64,000 bases of DNA from JABABV01 sp965222855 (GCA_965222855.1 CBDCUL010000011.1:128093-192092); one strand, 5' to 3'; positions 30,951-43,288 are shown, counted from the stretch's first letter. The notes: generated from the sequence alone by a model not told the origin. Numbers and translations are program-made.

Positions 30951-32425
30951 TGTTTATAACCTCCTCTAAATTGCGTTTTTCAATCTCTAAGCTTTCTTGT
31001 AAATGATATGATATTTTCAAACAAAGATCATCACTATTAAATTGAGTATTGATATTTAGACCAACTGGTAAGTCATCAACAAATCCCATCGGGATTGTAA
31101 TTGATGGAATTCCTGAAAAATTAGCTAATAATAAAATATTATCAGATAAGTCATTAATTTCTGAAACATCAGATTTATCATTAATAGCTCCTTTGATTGT
31201 TGGCGCTGCTGTTCCGGTTGTAGGAAATATTAATGCATCATAATCATTAAATATTTCATTGATTTTTTGAGTAATTAAACGACGAATTTTTTTAGATTTA
31301 CAAAAAATCGGCTCCATATTTTCATTTTTTTAGAAAATATGTTCCTAAAGTAAAGCGATGTTTAAGCATTTTCCCAAAAAATTGATTCCGATTATCCATC
31401 CCTGCTGCTAATCAATTTTGCTCTTTAACACTATTTCCAAAATATCAGCCAGTTAAATTAGATGAAGAAGATGTTGATTCAGCATAAGATATTACCATAT
31501 AAACTGGTAAAAGCGCTTTCAGTAATTTGTTGTTAAAATCAACATATTCAACAATTGCACCTAGTGATTTTAATTTAGTAATATGTTGATTAAAAATTTT
31601 TTGTACATCACTATTAGTCGATGCTTCAATATTTTTAATAATTGCAATTTTTTTATTTTTTAAATAATTACTTGAAAATTTAAATTGATCAGGTAATTTA
31701 AAGTTAACTTTTTGTGATGTTAAATCTTTATGATCGTATTTTTGTAATACTTTAAAACTATATAATAAATCTTCAACATTTTGACTTACAAAACCAACAG
31801 TATCAAGTGATGGAGAATAAGGAAACATTCCAAATCTTGATATCAAGCCATAACTTGGTTTAAACCCACAAATCCCTAAAAATGATGCTGGTTTACGAAT
31901 TGAATCACCTGTATCGGAACAAATTGAAATCGGCGTGATTCCTAGCGCTACTGAAGCAACACTTCCCGAAGAAGACCCAGATGTAATATGATCTGTGTTT
32001 CATGGGTTTTTAACAACTCCAGTATAGCAAAATGTTCCTGTTCCAGCCATTCCTAATTCATCAGTTGTGTTTTTACCAACTAAAATCCCACCTTGATCTA
32101 ATATTTCATCAATGACAGTTGCGTTGTAAAATGGTTTAAAATCACTTAATAGAGCAGACCCTCCAGTAGTAATATGTTTTTTATGTGAAAATGTATCTTT
32201 AATGCTGATTGGAATGCCACCAAAAGGTTTCATTAAATCAATTGCAGTTATTTTATTAGCAGCTTTTAGCGCATCTGCTTCAAAAGTGTTAATAAATAAA
32301 TTATATTTATGATTATATTTTTTAATTTTAAGAAAAGATGCTTCAACTAATTCTGAAGCAGTGATTTTATTATTAATCAAATCTTGATGCGTTTCTCATA
32401 ATGTTTTATTTTTCTTAATCATCAT
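30943..32425 (-). CDS. gatA: Asp/Glu-tRNA amidotransferase subunit A, frame broken once
   Basis: Amidase-signature subunit that releases ammonia from glutamine. Catalytic elements include the Lys in GGIPISIKDTFSH, the Ser-rich loop SSGSVASVALG and the downstream DSIRKPASF. After about residue 365 the frame leaves the family; removing one A from the AAAAAAA run (plus T at 31325-31331) joins TLGTYFLK to NENMEPIFCKSKKIRRLI, the expected RI-lGtYfL...kA.kvRrli region. Length is one base over a multiple of three. ATG 32423-32425 has AAGGAG upstream and overlaps gatC by 11 bp. Confidence 0.92.
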
Positions 32426-32717
32426 TAATAACTCCTTTATTTTTAAAATAGTTATTATCATGGAATTTTGAATTACTTAGAATGTTTTCTTTATTCAAAA
32501 CACAAATTTCACTATCATCTTCACGAAGGACGCTCATATCGTTTGTTAAATCACGTGGGTAGTTCATTGGTTTCAAATCACTAACTCCGTGAATTGAATC
32601 AATAATTTTTAATTGTGCTGATATTAATTCTCAATCATGAATAATTGCTTCACAATCTTCATCATCAATATTAATTAAAACTTTTTTCGCTAAATCTTTA
32701 ATTTCTGATTTTGTCAT
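32415..32717 (-). CDS. gatC: Asp/Glu-tRNA amidotransferase subunit C
   Basis: A 100-aa GatC that wraps GatA and GatB. Pattern IKDLAKKVLINIDDED, then IDSIHGVSDLKPMNYPRDL and a conserved C-terminal VLREDD stretch. Full length with a somewhat longer C-terminal tail. One base separates its ATG from the ligA stop. Confidence 0.92.
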
Positions 32718-32718
32718 A

Positions 32719-34725
32719 TTAACTCCTTGATTTTAATAATTTATTAAATGCTTCTTCGTTAATAATTTTAATTTCTTTAGTAATTGCACTACGATATTTA
32801 TTAGAATTTGGTGATAAATTATTAGTAATTAGAAAATCTACTTTACTAGTAATGCTATTGTTGAATATTCCACCATTAATTTCAATCAATTCTTTCATCA
32901 CATTACGCGGAATTGATAAGACCCCAGTAATTGAAAAAACTTTACTTGCTAATTTGTTATTTTTCACTGGAATCGCATTATATATTGGGTTAACCCCTTG
33001 AGCTATTAGTAATTTAACTAATTGGACGTTTTGAACGTCCTTTAGTCAATTAATTAAAGAATTTGATACTACTACACCAAAATTGGAAATGTTGCTTAAA
33101 TCATCGCTTGTTAAATTAATAAAACTATCTAAGTCATTAAATCTTTTGGCGATGATTGTCGCATTTTTAAATCCGATGTTACGAATTCCTAATCCAAAAA
33201 TTAAACGTGCTAAAGAATTACTTTTTGATTTGTTAATTGATGTAATAATTTTATCATAAGATTTTTGTCCAAATCCTGCTTGCTCAAGAATTAGATCTTG
33301 ATGTTGTGCTAATTTATAAATATCAGCAACATTATTTAAAATTCCTAGTTCAAAAAATTTCTTCATAATATTTTCGCCTAAGCCAATAATGTTCATTGCT
33401 GGACTGCTAACAAAATGAATGACGTTTTCTAGTTGGCGCGAAGCGCAATTTTTATTAAGGCAATAAAAATCAACATAGTTTTCTTTATTAGCTAGTTCAA
33501 CATCACAAACAGGACATTTAGTTGGGGCGATTCATTTTGGTAATGCTTGATAATCTTCATCTTTAATAACTTCTAAAACTTTAGGAATGATGTCACCGGC
33601 TTTTTTAATTTTTACAATAGCCCCAATTCTAATATCTAATTTCTGAATATAACTAGCATTATGTAATGTTGCGTTAGCAACTGTTGTCCCACATAAGCTA
33701 ACTGGTTCTAAAACAGCATTATAATTAACTTTTCCAGTACGACCAATACTCATCGTAATATTTGTTAATTTAGTAGTGGCTGTTTTAGCACTAAATTTAT
33801 AAGCTGTGGCTCATTTTGGAAATTTTGTCGTATTGCCAATTTTTTGATATAAGTTAATATCATTAACTTTGATAACAATCCCGTCAATTGGAAAACCAAG
33901 TTGATCACGATTAGCTTCGATTTTTTCAATAAAACTTCAAATCTGATTAATATTACCAATCAAAAAATTTTCATTAATATGAAATCCTAATTTTTTGATT
34001 GCTATCAATGCATCTGATTGAGTTTTAATTTCTGCTGCTTGAGGATTCATATAAAAATAAATAAAAGTTGATAATTTTCTTTGAGCAGTTATTTTAGAAT
34101 CTAATTGGCGAATTGACCCAGCTGCCGCATTACGGGAATTAGCAAATAGTTTTTCATTGTTCTGTGCTCGTTTTTGATTAAGATCACTAAAGTCTTGGTC
34201 AAAGAAAAATACTTCACCACGAACTTCTAAAGTTTCTGTCCCAATAATTTTTAAAGGAATGTCTTTAATTGTTTTAATGTTATGTGTCACATCTTCACCA
34301 ATCAAACCATTACCACGTGTGATCGCTTTAGTTAATTGATAGTTTTGATATTGCAGTGCAATCGATAACCCATCAATTTTTAATTCAGCAATATATTCAA
34401 TATTATTTAACCCTGATAACTTTTGAATTTGTTTATCAAAATTTAATAATTCAGTTTGATTGAAAACATTTCCTAAAGATAACATTTTTTGGGAATGAGT
34501 AATTTTATTAAATTTTTCACTAACATAACCACCAACATGAATTGTTGGTGAATTAGATAATTTAAAATTCGGATGTTGTGATTCTAACTTAATTAGTCTT
34601 TGTAATAAAGCATCAAATTCCAAATCACTAATTAAAGAATCATTTAACTGATAATAAGCATTGTTGTAATGATTCAACTGCTCAGTTAATTTTTTAATTT
34701 CGGTTTTTATTTTTGAATCATTCAT
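32719..34725 (-). CDS. ligA: NAD-dependent DNA ligase
   Basis: A 668-aa ligase joining Okazaki fragments. The Ia domain NAYYQLNDSLISDLEFDALL, active-site Lys in IAELKIDGLSIAL, adenylation motifs RGNGLIGEDVTHN and ANSRNAAAGSIRQLD, an OB domain, a four-Cys zinc finger (CPVCDVELANKENYVDFYCL with the later NCASRQL), helix-hairpin-helix repeats and a C-terminal BRCT domain (FSITGVLSIPRNVMKELIE). The ATG at 34723-34725 has AAGGAG 8 bp upstream, preferred over an upstream TTG. Frame is continuous. Heads the ligA-gatCAB group. Confidence 0.98.
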
Positions 34726-34742
34726 CAAGAAACTCCTTAGAA

Positions 34743-35216
34743 CTATTTATTTTTTTTAAAATTATCTAATTTTTGATTTAAAAGCGCAATTTCTTGCAAA
34801 CTACGATTAACTTTTTTTTGTAAATTAGATATTTTAAAAGTTGATCTAATGCTTTTAAAATATAAAAAGACAATAAACAAAATCAATAGCAAGATAATTC
34901 AGGCATTATCAGATTTTAATCCTAATCCATTAGCCAGTCATTGCATTCAGTTAAGTGTTTTATCACTATAATATTCATATAAAATTTGTGTTATTAATAA
35001 AGATAACGAAACAATCATCATAAAGATATTTCATAAAGTTCAAGAAATCGATTCTTGAACTTGTAATTTACCTTTTTGAATTAATACTAATAAATAGATT
35101 GATAAGACAAATACTAAAACAAAAATTAAAATTGGTAAACCGATTGAAATAACATGTTTTCCGGATGATGGCGTAATTGGGGCGATGTTAAGCAAATGTG
35201 AAAATGTTAATATCAT
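34743..35216 (-). CDS. DUF2304 membrane protein
   Basis: A 157-aa protein with three predicted membrane helices (ISIGLPILIFVLVFVLSIYL, WNIFMMIVSLSLLI, WIILLLILFIVFLYF) and a C-terminal coiled coil (ISNLQKKVNRSLQEIALLNQ). DUF2304 proteins commonly accompany GT2 dolichol-phosphate-mannose-like glycosyltransferases, as here, where its ATG overlaps the GT2 stop (TAATG). Likely a partner that helps anchor or regulate the transferase. Confidence 0.75.
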
Positions 35217-35926
35217 TATTTTACTCCTTTTTTAAATTTACGAGATTTTGGCAAGAATGGTTGAATTAAAATAATTGTCACAACTAGAGACAGCATATAA
35301 AACATTGAATTAAATATATTTAAATATGAGCTCCCTGTTTTTCGATCAATCATTTTAACAGGGATTTCTTTAATTTTATAACCATTACGAATTAATCAAG
35401 TTAATAAATCAGCTTCTAAATTAATTGGTTGATTTTCAGTAAACATTTTAATAATATCACTAGAAAACATACGCATTCCTGAAGTTGGGTCTTTAATGAT
35501 TCGGCGACAACTAATTAAAATTGCTAATGTTAAAATTTTTGATCCAAGCATTCTTAAAGAAAATGGTTTTTTTGTATCAATAAATCTTGAACCTATTACT
35601 ATATCATTGCCTTGTTTTAAAACTTCTAACATTGGTTTAACATACTCTGGTAAATGTTGCCCATCACCATCATATTGTAAAAAAGCATCATAGTTATGAT
35701 TTTTAGCATAAAATATTCCAGCTTGAACAGCACCAGATAAACCAATATTAGTCGGAAGATTTATATGATTAATATTATTTTTAGTTAATATTTCTTGCGT
35801 ATCATCAACAGACCCATCATTAACAACTAGAAAATCAAGATTAGGATTAACCTTCTTAAAATTTCTAATTGTATCTAAAATACATTCTGCTTCATTATGG
35901 GCCGGAATAATAGTTAGTAATTTCAT
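35216..35926 (-). CDS. Glycosyltransferase family 2
   Basis: A 236-aa GT-A enzyme of the DPM1/GtrB-like branch. TIIPAHNEAECILDTIRNF, VVNDGSVDDTQEIL, LPTNIGLSGAVQAGI and the DxD region LQYDGDGQHLPEYV followed by GSRF and DPTSGMRMF. These transferases load sugars from NDP-sugars onto lipid carriers. A short hydrophobic C-terminal helix (YMLSLVVTIILIQPFL) suggests membrane contact. Works with the adjacent DUF2304 and GT32 genes, possibly for surface glycolipid or polysaccharide synthesis. Confidence 0.92.
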
Positions 35927-35929
35927 AGT

Positions 35930-36781
35930 TTAGTCCTTTTTTAATTTATTTAAAAATATTTTCTGTATTTTTTTAGTAGCTCGTTTGTTTATTTTTTTAC
36001 CTTTTTTAATTAAATCTTTATTTGGAGTTATCCCAATTCGTTTTTTTAATTCGTTATTTAATTTACGATGTTTTGAAAAATAACTTAAACGATGCAATTG
36101 AAGTGGTAATCACGTTAGTGTTTTGTTACGACGAACAAATTCTAGTAATTTAATAATATCAATACTAGTTTTTTTTCAAGACACTTCATGCAAATGTAGC
36201 ACAATTGTGTTTGGTGTTGCATTTTGTAAACTGAAAAATTCCATTGGATATACTCTAATTCGCGTTGGTAACTCTTGATAACTGTTATTTAACAATAAAC
36301 GATACTCACTACATAATAGAAAAGTGAAAAGTTCGTTATTAATAAAAAACGGTACTTTATCGTAATTTTCCGAATTAAATAAATCATAAATATCTAAAAG
36401 TTGTTTAATTAAAGGATGATTGGGAATAACTGCGATAAAGCCAGTAGCGATTAATTTTTGATGTTCAAATCCAATTGTCATATCACTATTTTCAAAGATA
36501 TCGCCAAATGGTTTCATTGCCATCATATCAGTATCTAAATATACGCCACCATATTTATATAAAACTCGTAAACGAACATAATCTGAAACATAAGCATACT
36601 TTTTATAGTCATATGCTTTTTTACAATATTTATTTTCTAATAAATTAAAGTTATCTTCAGTTCATATTCTGAGCTCATATTTAGGGAATAATTTCTGTCA
36701 TGTTTTTATATTAAGTTGTAGTCTATCAGGCATTTTTGACCCAAATCAACAATAATGAATTATTTTAGGAATACGTTGCAT
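35930..36781 (-). CDS. Glycosyltransferase family 32-like (capsular sugar transferase)
   Basis: A 283-aa enzyme. It starts MQRIPKIIHYCWFGSKMPD, the typical opening of OCH1/GT32 proteins, and has the DxD sugar-binding site in YKYGGVYLDTDMMAMKPF. The C-terminus is very basic. First gene of the minus-strand operon leading to GT2, DUF2304, ligA and gatCAB. Three bases separate it from the GT2 start. Likely decorates a surface lipid; acceptor unknown. Confidence 0.9.
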
Positions 36782-36837
36782 TTAATCAACCTTTCATAGT
36801 ATTTGTAATATTATATCAAATAAATATCAGAAAATGG

Positions 36838-36866
36838 TTGCAAAAATTCAATTTTATTAGTATAAT
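36838..36866 (+). promoter_or_regulatory. Promoter of the S1-domain gene
   Basis: TTGCAA at 36838-36843 and TATAAT at 36861-36866 with a 17-bp spacer, about 45 bp upstream of the ATG at 36910. A good sigma-A type match. Confidence 0.75.
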
Positions 36867-36909
36867 TTTATAAATATAGTTAATTAATTAATGCTTCAAA
36901 GGGGTCCTC

Positions 36910-37143
36910 ATGGATAATTTAGAATTAAACAGTGTAGTTGAAGGTACAGTTACTGGTATTGTTAGTTTCGGTGCTTTCGTTGATATAGGCGTAGAAAAAA
37001 ACGGACTAATTCATATTTCAAATATTAGCGATGAATACATCAAAGATATTAACGAATTTTTAAAAGTTGGTCAAAAAGTTAAAGTTCAAATCATTAACAT
37101 TGATAAAAAACTTGGACGTATAAGCCTAAAAATCGTTAAATAA
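36910..37143 (+). CDS. Small S1 RNA-binding domain protein
   Basis: A 77-aa protein consisting of a single S1 OB fold: GTVTGIVSFGAFVDIGVEKNG, LIHISNIS and VGQKVKVQIINID then GRISLKIVK. This is like YugI/general stress protein 13, which bind ribosomes or mRNA, but shorter and without the C-terminal basic tail. It has its own promoter and terminator, so it is a monocistronic gene. AAAGGGG SD precedes the ATG. Confidence 0.88.
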   Translation: MDNLELNSVVEGTVTGIVSFGAFVDIGVEKNGLIHISNISDEYIKDINEFLKVGQKVKVQIINIDKKLGRISLKIVK

Positions 37144-37217
37144 TTAGAAAAGTTTAACACAATTAGGATATTATAGGAACTACAGGATGGATAGGATGAA
37201 AATTACTATATTTAAAG

Positions 37218-37256
37218 TCAAAATGAAAACTTAAGTTTTCATTTTGATTTTTTTTA
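37218..37256 (+). terminator. Strong terminator after the S1-domain gene
   Basis: A 30-bp near-perfect palindrome (37218-37247, arms beginning TCAAAATGAAAAC) followed by nine T on the plus strand. It lies 75 bp after the stop and also ends the convergent minus-strand gene. Confidence 0.85.
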
Positions 37257-37260
37257 TTCC

Positions 37261-39177
37261 TTAAATCTGAAATATATAATAAAAATCATTACTAATAATT
37301 ACTTGATAATGGAAGTTTTTTAAAAAACCATCATAAATATTAGTTCTTAATTTAATAACTCAGTTGGCACCGGAATGATCAACAGCATTAATGAAAGAAT
37401 CAACATTTAAAGGATTAACTCAAACATTATTAATGAATTGAGACTCACTATTTTTAATCAATGTCCCTTTTTTAAAATAAACATTGATTCAAGAATAATC
37501 ACCAAGATACTTAATACTAAATAAATGATGATCAATCATATATTGATCCATTTTATTAGTAATGTCTTTAACTCCTTTATTAACTAAACTAAATTTATCA
37601 TAATTAGTATAATTAATTTTAGGGAAATTAACAATTACTATACTACTTAAAGTAACTGATGATGCGAAAATAGTAACTAATAGATTAAATTTTTTAATAT
37701 AACTAAATAAATAGATAAATAGAAAACTAATTGGGATAATAATAATTCAGAGCATAATTTCATAATTAAAATTAGCACTAAAATAATTTTTGGACACAAC
37801 TTGTAATAATGGATTTAAAATAATTAATACACTGACAAACAATCATAATATTAAAATGTTTAATTTATTAAAGTTTCAACTTTTTTGAAGCATTTTAAAA
37901 AAGATATAAATTCCAATAATAAATTCTAAACTTCAAGCTGCTGTAAAAAATATTCAATTGATGAAATGAATTTTAAAATTGAAAAAATAATCAACATTTC
38001 AAAAATTAACTAGGTTTTTACGATCTAAAATTCATAAATAAAGACTGAAAATAACTAACATGACTGGCACTATTAGAACTGTGAAATAGCGATCTTCGTA
38101 AATACTCATTTCTAATTTTTTAATTGTTTTATTACGTAAATAATAAATAAAGAAAACATAAGACATAAATGAGAAGTAAAAAATTAGCACACTTCAACCA
38201 ATTAATTTATTAATATTGAAAAATAAGAAAGCTAAACTAATACATGGTGTAAAAAAAGTAACCATGAAATCAAGCGTAAAATTATTTTTAAATTTAAAAA
38301 TAATTAAAGCGATGACAATGAAAAAAATCACAAAATTTAAATAAATAATTTGACTAGAGAAATTAAGTGCTAATGTCGAAATCAAAGAACCGAGTACCAA
38401 ATAATAACGATTTCGATAATCGGACAATAAATATCTAATATAAAATGCTAATGATAAAAAGATTAAGTTGAAACACAGAAACGTCCCAGTTCATGGAAAA
38501 ATTGTTAAAATGAAATGTCATACTAAAAATAAAACAATCACAACAATCCCACTAATAGCGCTATTAATTTTGAAAATTAATGAAATACTTGCTAATGCAC
38601 AAAAAATAAATGTAATTAAAAACAAAATATTTAAAACTCAATTAGTTAAGAATGCAATATCAAAATTAAAAATTCTTACTAACATTGCAATTCATAAATA
38701 ATAAGCATTGAATTTTGAAACAATTGAATTGTTGAAAGATATTAATAAATTATTACTATTAGTATTATTATTAATTAGTCCAATAAAATCTTCATTTTGA
38801 TAATCTAATTGTAGTGATCATAAAAAATAATAAATTATAATAAATAAAAGGGCAATTCCTAAAGCGCCTAAGAGCACACGAAAATTTATATATTTATGAA
38901 AAACTATTTTGTGATTCAAAAATATATAAACAACGATTAAGATATTGGCAACAAGTAGCGCCACAAATAAAGGTAATGAATTGGACGATAAAAAAATAAA
39001 AGGTAGGCTAACTGACCACATTAATAAGAAATAACTAACAAAACCTAGTGGAATTGACATTAAATAATTACTGCGCAGTAGAGCAAAACGTTCTTGAATA
39101 ATTCTTCCCATAGCGAACCAAATAACTAAGCAAAACATAATTATGAAGATCCCTAAACAAACATTATATAAGACCAT
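37261..39177 (-). CDS. Large polytopic membrane protein, function unknown
   Basis: A 638-aa protein with some 14 hydrophobic segments, beginning MVLYNVCLGIFIIMFCLVIW and ending in a soluble region of about 100 residues after the last helix (NYTNYDKFSLVNKGVKDITN onward). The pattern of many helices with a C-terminal extracytoplasmic domain is reminiscent of GT-C-type lipid-linked glycosyltransferases, but no catalytic acidic motif was identified in the first loop, so this is only a guess. Many TGA-Trp codons. Last gene of the cls-pncA-CAAX-rluA group. Confidence 0.75.
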
Positions 39178-39213
39178 TTAAAACAACCTCCTTTTATTAA
39201 TTAGAATCTAATT

Positions 39214-40113
39214 TTAAATACTAAAAGATTTATTATTTAAATATTCTAAAGGACGTTCAACTTTATTAAACTTAATTTTAAAGCTTGATAAATAGAAATC
39301 ATCAGCAGAAGCACGTGATCCATATTTAATATCACCGATGATTGGGTTTTGCAAAGCACGTAGCATAGCTCTAATTTGGTGCTTACGGCCCGTAATGATA
39401 CGAATCGTTAATAAGTACTTATGTCTTTCAATTTGACGACAATCAACAATATCAGTTAAAGCTTCTTGTGCTCTAATTGGTGCTTTTGGTTTAACAAATG
39501 TAAAGATCATCATTTTTTCTAACTCATTATGATATATGAAACCTTTAATTAATTTTGGTAACATTGCTTTTGGTACAAAAGTCTTATATCATTTTGAAAT
39601 CGCTTCGCGTTCACGAAAAGCACTATTTAGTGTTTGGAGGGCAATTAAATTTTTACCATAAACAACAATTCCCTGACTTCATTTATCAATTCGATTACAA
39701 TGGCTAACTTTGAAAGCATTTTCTTTTTTAGGATCATATAATCCTTTTTGAAATAAATAATGCTTTACTTGGTTATCTAACGTATTGTCAACTGGTCCAT
39801 GCACTACTAAACGGCTTGGTTTATTAACAATTAAAATGTTTTTGTCTTCATAGACTGATCCGAAAGTAATTTTTACGTCTGGAATAACTTCAATTTTAGT
39901 ATTAACTAATTGTGGATCTAATCCAAAAACTTTAATTTCGTCTTGCAGTTGAATTTTGTAAGAACCATCTTTGATTGCTTTACCATTAACTTTAATTTCA
40001 CGTTGTCTAAGTAAGCGATAAATTTTACTATGTGGTACTTGATTAAAAGTTTTCACTAAAAATTTATCTAGGCGTCTATTTTGGTCGTTTTCATTTACAA
40101 TTAAAATAATCAT
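39214..40113 (-). CDS. RluA-family pseudouridine synthase
   Basis: A 299-aa enzyme with an N-terminal S4 domain (RRLDKFLVKTFNQVPHSKI) and a catalytic domain. The catalytic Asp is in HCNRIDKWSQGIVVYG, where most relatives have HRLDxxTSG; the Asp is kept. VNKPSRLVVHG and LLTIRIITGRKHQIRAML complete the signature. RluC/RluD-type substrates are 23S rRNA uridines; which one is not clear. One TGA-Trp within the catalytic motif. Confidence 0.92.
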
Positions 40114-40129
40114 ATTTTAATCCCCTTTT

Positions 40130-40948
40130 TTAAGTAATTATAAATAACGTACTAGTACTATGTAAACTATCTAAAATAATTGCCATAACATTAGTCGATA
40201 GATGAACTGATATTGAATAATGGATTTTGAAGCCACTGAAGGCATAAATTGAAGCAAAGACTAATCCACTACCAACGTAGGGAAATGCGTGTCAATAATC
40301 ATTGCTTAAAAAAACATGCATTAAACCAAATAATAATGATGATAGTCCAAATAAGATTCATTTGAATACTGCTTTATCTACTAATAGCGCTTTTGGTAAT
40401 AAATTCATAATTCCTAAACGCATTCCAATTTCTTCAGAAATTGGTCCTACAAAAATTACTAATAATAAATATATAAATAAATTAGCATTTTTTAAAACAT
40501 TTAATGAATCTTCATTAGTACTATTGTTAGGTAGTGTAGCTCCACTATGTGTTATTTGATATAAATAATTACCAAACATAGTGAAGACATTTTCAACTAT
40601 TAGTAATGCTGCCATTCCACAAATTAAAAATAATCCAAAATTTATTAATTCTTGAGAAAATTTTAAAAGTGCTAATTTTTCTCAAAATTGTCTAATAAAT
40701 AATAAAGCAATTAAACAGATTGGTAATTCAGATACACACTGAATTACCGAACCAACAACTATGCTGAATTTATGACCGCCATTAAGTTGAAAAACTAATG
40801 ACGATAATATTATTGGTATTACAAATAATCCTAACACAAATGCCCCAAGAGCAATGACACCATCTCTTCATACTGGTGCATAGTCATGAATGTTAAATTT
40901 TAAATAACTATTATATTTTTTCGTTCAACGTTTGATATTTTTAATCAT
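40130..40948 (-). CDS. CAAX/CPBP family intramembrane metalloprotease
   Basis: A 272-aa membrane protein with about eight helices. Motif 1 GPISEEIGMRLG (EExxxR), motif 2 FGLMHVF (FxxxH) and motif 3 HLSTN fit the CPBP glutamic/metallo-type protease family (Rce1-like), used in bacteria for bacteriocin immunity or membrane protein processing. Its ATG overlaps the stop of the nicotinamidase gene by 8 bp. TGA-Trp codons present. Confidence 0.85.
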
Positions 40949-41558
40949 AATTGATAACCTCTTTAAAAACAATTTTTCGCTTTTTTAAATAATTAATAAT
41001 TTCTGGTGTTTTATCACTATTAACTGAGCGGACTAAGTCTAAATAAGTAGAAACGTTATAGTTTAATTTTAACGCATCTTTAATAGTATATAATACACAA
41101 TAATCAAATGCGACACCAATAATTGTTAAATCTTTAATTTGATAATTTTGTAAAATTTCGTGTAATTTAGTAACTTCGCCATTTTGATCGGCGAAACCAC
41201 TATAAGATTCATTATTGATTTTATAACCTTTTTTAACGATATAATTGATATTTTTAATATCTATATCGTTAACTATATCGGCGCCATCACTCCCTTGAAC
41301 ACAATGATCTGGTCACATAATTTGATTAAATCCATTAATTAAAATTGAAGAAAATAATTCTTTATTATGCGTACTAGCAAAAGATATATGCTTTTTGGGA
41401 TGGAAATCTTTGGTAGCAATAACCAAATCATTATTAGTGTTAAATTTTTGAATTAAATTATTTATTTGAGTAATCATCTTTTGGGCATCTTTAATATATA
41501 AGCTACCACTTGGTATTACAAAATCATTTTGCATATCAACAATTATAAGTGCTTTCAT
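40941..41558 (-). CDS. pncA: Nicotinamidase / isochorismatase family
   Basis: A 205-aa cysteine hydrolase that turns nicotinamide into nicotinate for NAD salvage. Catalytic Asp in LIIVDMQNDFV, Lys in IATKDFHPKKHI, the metal His pair (DFHP and DHCVQGSDGADI) and nucleophile Cys in GVAFDYCVLYT. ATG 41556-41558 chosen: GGAG is upstream with 11-bp spacing; a GTG four codons earlier abuts the SD and is unlikely. Confidence 0.93.
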
Positions 41559-41585
41559 TAGATATTTCACTCCGATTTTTTTATT

Positions 41586-43115
41586 TTAGAAAAAAGGTTC
41601 GATTAATTCAAAAATTAAATGTTTAGTTTTAATGAAGTAATTTTCACGTTCGAAATCTTTTGCTTTTAAAGGTTTTGAATGGATTAAATCTTTTTTAAAA
41701 CTTTGCTCTAAATTATATACTAAATCGCTATTATTAACAAATGCCGAAAGTTCAAAATTAAGAAATAATGAACGATGATCTAAGTTGATTGAACCAACCA
41801 TTGCAAATTTAGAATCAAAAATAAACGTTTTACTATGGATGAAAATATTTTCATACATAAATACTTCGGCACCAAATTCAATTAATTTACTAGATTTAAA
41901 TTTAGTTAAAAAATAAGCTCATTGCTTATCAGCGCGACCTGGAATTAAAATTTTAATTTTAACCCCACTAATTAACGCTCTTTTTAAAGCGTTAATTATT
42001 TCTTCATCTGGTGAAAAATATGGGGTCGTAATTCAAATTGATTTTACCGAACTACTGATTAATTTTAAAAGAATTTCTTTAATATTAAATTTATCATCGT
42101 TTGGTCCAGTTGGAAATAATAAAATATTCCCATCATTTTCAACACTGGGTTCACTATTTAAATATTTTTTAGAAGTTAACTCTTCTTTAGTTCAACGAAC
42201 TCAATCTTGAGCAAATATTAAAGCTAGTGAACTAATGATGCTCCCAGATACAAAATAATGTGAATCTTTTCAAAATCCAAATTTTTTGGATTTTGAAGTA
42301 TATTCATCACCAATATTCATTCCGCCAAAGAAACCAACTTTATTATCAATTATAACAATTTTTCGATGGTGACGATAGTTATTGGCTGATCCAACAAAAG
42401 GCGGAAACAAAAATTTATTTTGATAAACAACTTGGGCACCAGCTTTACGAAGATCATATATATGTTTAATTGGGAATCCTAAAATTCCTAAATAATCTAA
42501 TAAAATTCTAACTTCGATTCCTTTAGATAATTTTTCTAAGAGAATTAATTTTAATTCTCTAAAAATATCACCATCATGCACTAAATAATATTCAATATGG
42601 ATAAATTTAGTTGCTTTACGGAGATGTTCAAATAATAAGTTATATTTATAATTTCCGTTATCTAATAATTTGATAGTTGAATTAGTTGATAATTTATAAC
42701 CAGTAACTTTAGTTAAAAAACTGACAATATTTCGTAATTGTGGATCATTGTTATCCATTAAAAATCTTTTTTGTTCAGTATCATTTTTTAATAAACTAGT
42801 ATTTATTTTATTTTCGACTAATTTTTGATGTTTTTTAAAATTAAAATTTAACCCATAAGCTAAATAAAAAATATGTGTGAAAATTGGAATAAAACACAAA
42901 GCCATAAACCAAGAAATTTTAGCAGTCATATTTTTATGCGACGTAAATAATACACAAAAAACAAAGATATTGACTATTTGAAACCCTAAAACTAACATAA
43001 TGAATCAAAATAAATGATTATTAATAAATAAATTAACAATAAAAAATATTATTAAAATAATAAAAATTAAAAATAAAATATTAATTAAATAATATCCTTT
43101 AAATTTCTTAAACAT
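41586..43115 (-). CDS. cls: Cardiolipin synthase (PLD superfamily)
   Basis: A 509-aa membrane phospholipase-D-type enzyme that makes cardiolipin from phosphatidylglycerol. Two or three N-terminal membrane helices (residues 6-90), then HKD motif 1 NYRHHRKIVIIDNKVGFFGG and HKD motif 2 FIHSKTFIFDSKFAMVGSIN with LDHRSLFLNFE. Both active sites are intact. TGA-Trp codons. Upstream of pncA with a 27-bp gap. Confidence 0.96.
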
Positions 43116-43197
43116 AAATTTTTCTACCTCTTCATAAATATAATGGTATTGTTAATATAATTTATATCACACTTATAGTAAAAAAAGCAAAAAAAAA

Positions 43198-43288
43198 TGG
43201 CGGAGTAGGTGGGACTCGAACCCACGCGCCGTGTAAACGACCTACATCCTTAGCAGGGACGCCTCTTCACCAACTTGAGTACTACTCC
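43198..43288 (-). tRNA. tRNA-Ser(GCT)
   Basis: A 91-nt tRNA including an encoded CCA (plus 43198-43200 TGG). Acceptor stem GGAGTAG (43288-43282) pairs with CTACTCC (43208-43202). Anticodon loop CTGCTAA gives anticodon GCT (43252-43254 on plus). The long variable arm expected for Ser and the GGTTCGAGTCC T-loop are present. Leader and trailer are complementary (AGCAAAAAAAA before, TTTTTTTTTGCT after), so the acceptor stem is extended in the precursor and the U run probably ends transcription. Confidence 0.95.

Noticed and set aside
33765..33959. ORF overlapping ligA in another frame
   Set aside because: ligA is continuous through this region with TGA as Trp; the alternative frame has no domain or RBS.
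37261..39177. Assignment of the large membrane protein as a GT-C glycosyltransferase
   Set aside because: Topology is suggestive but no conserved acidic motif in the first loop could be identified, so the function is left open.
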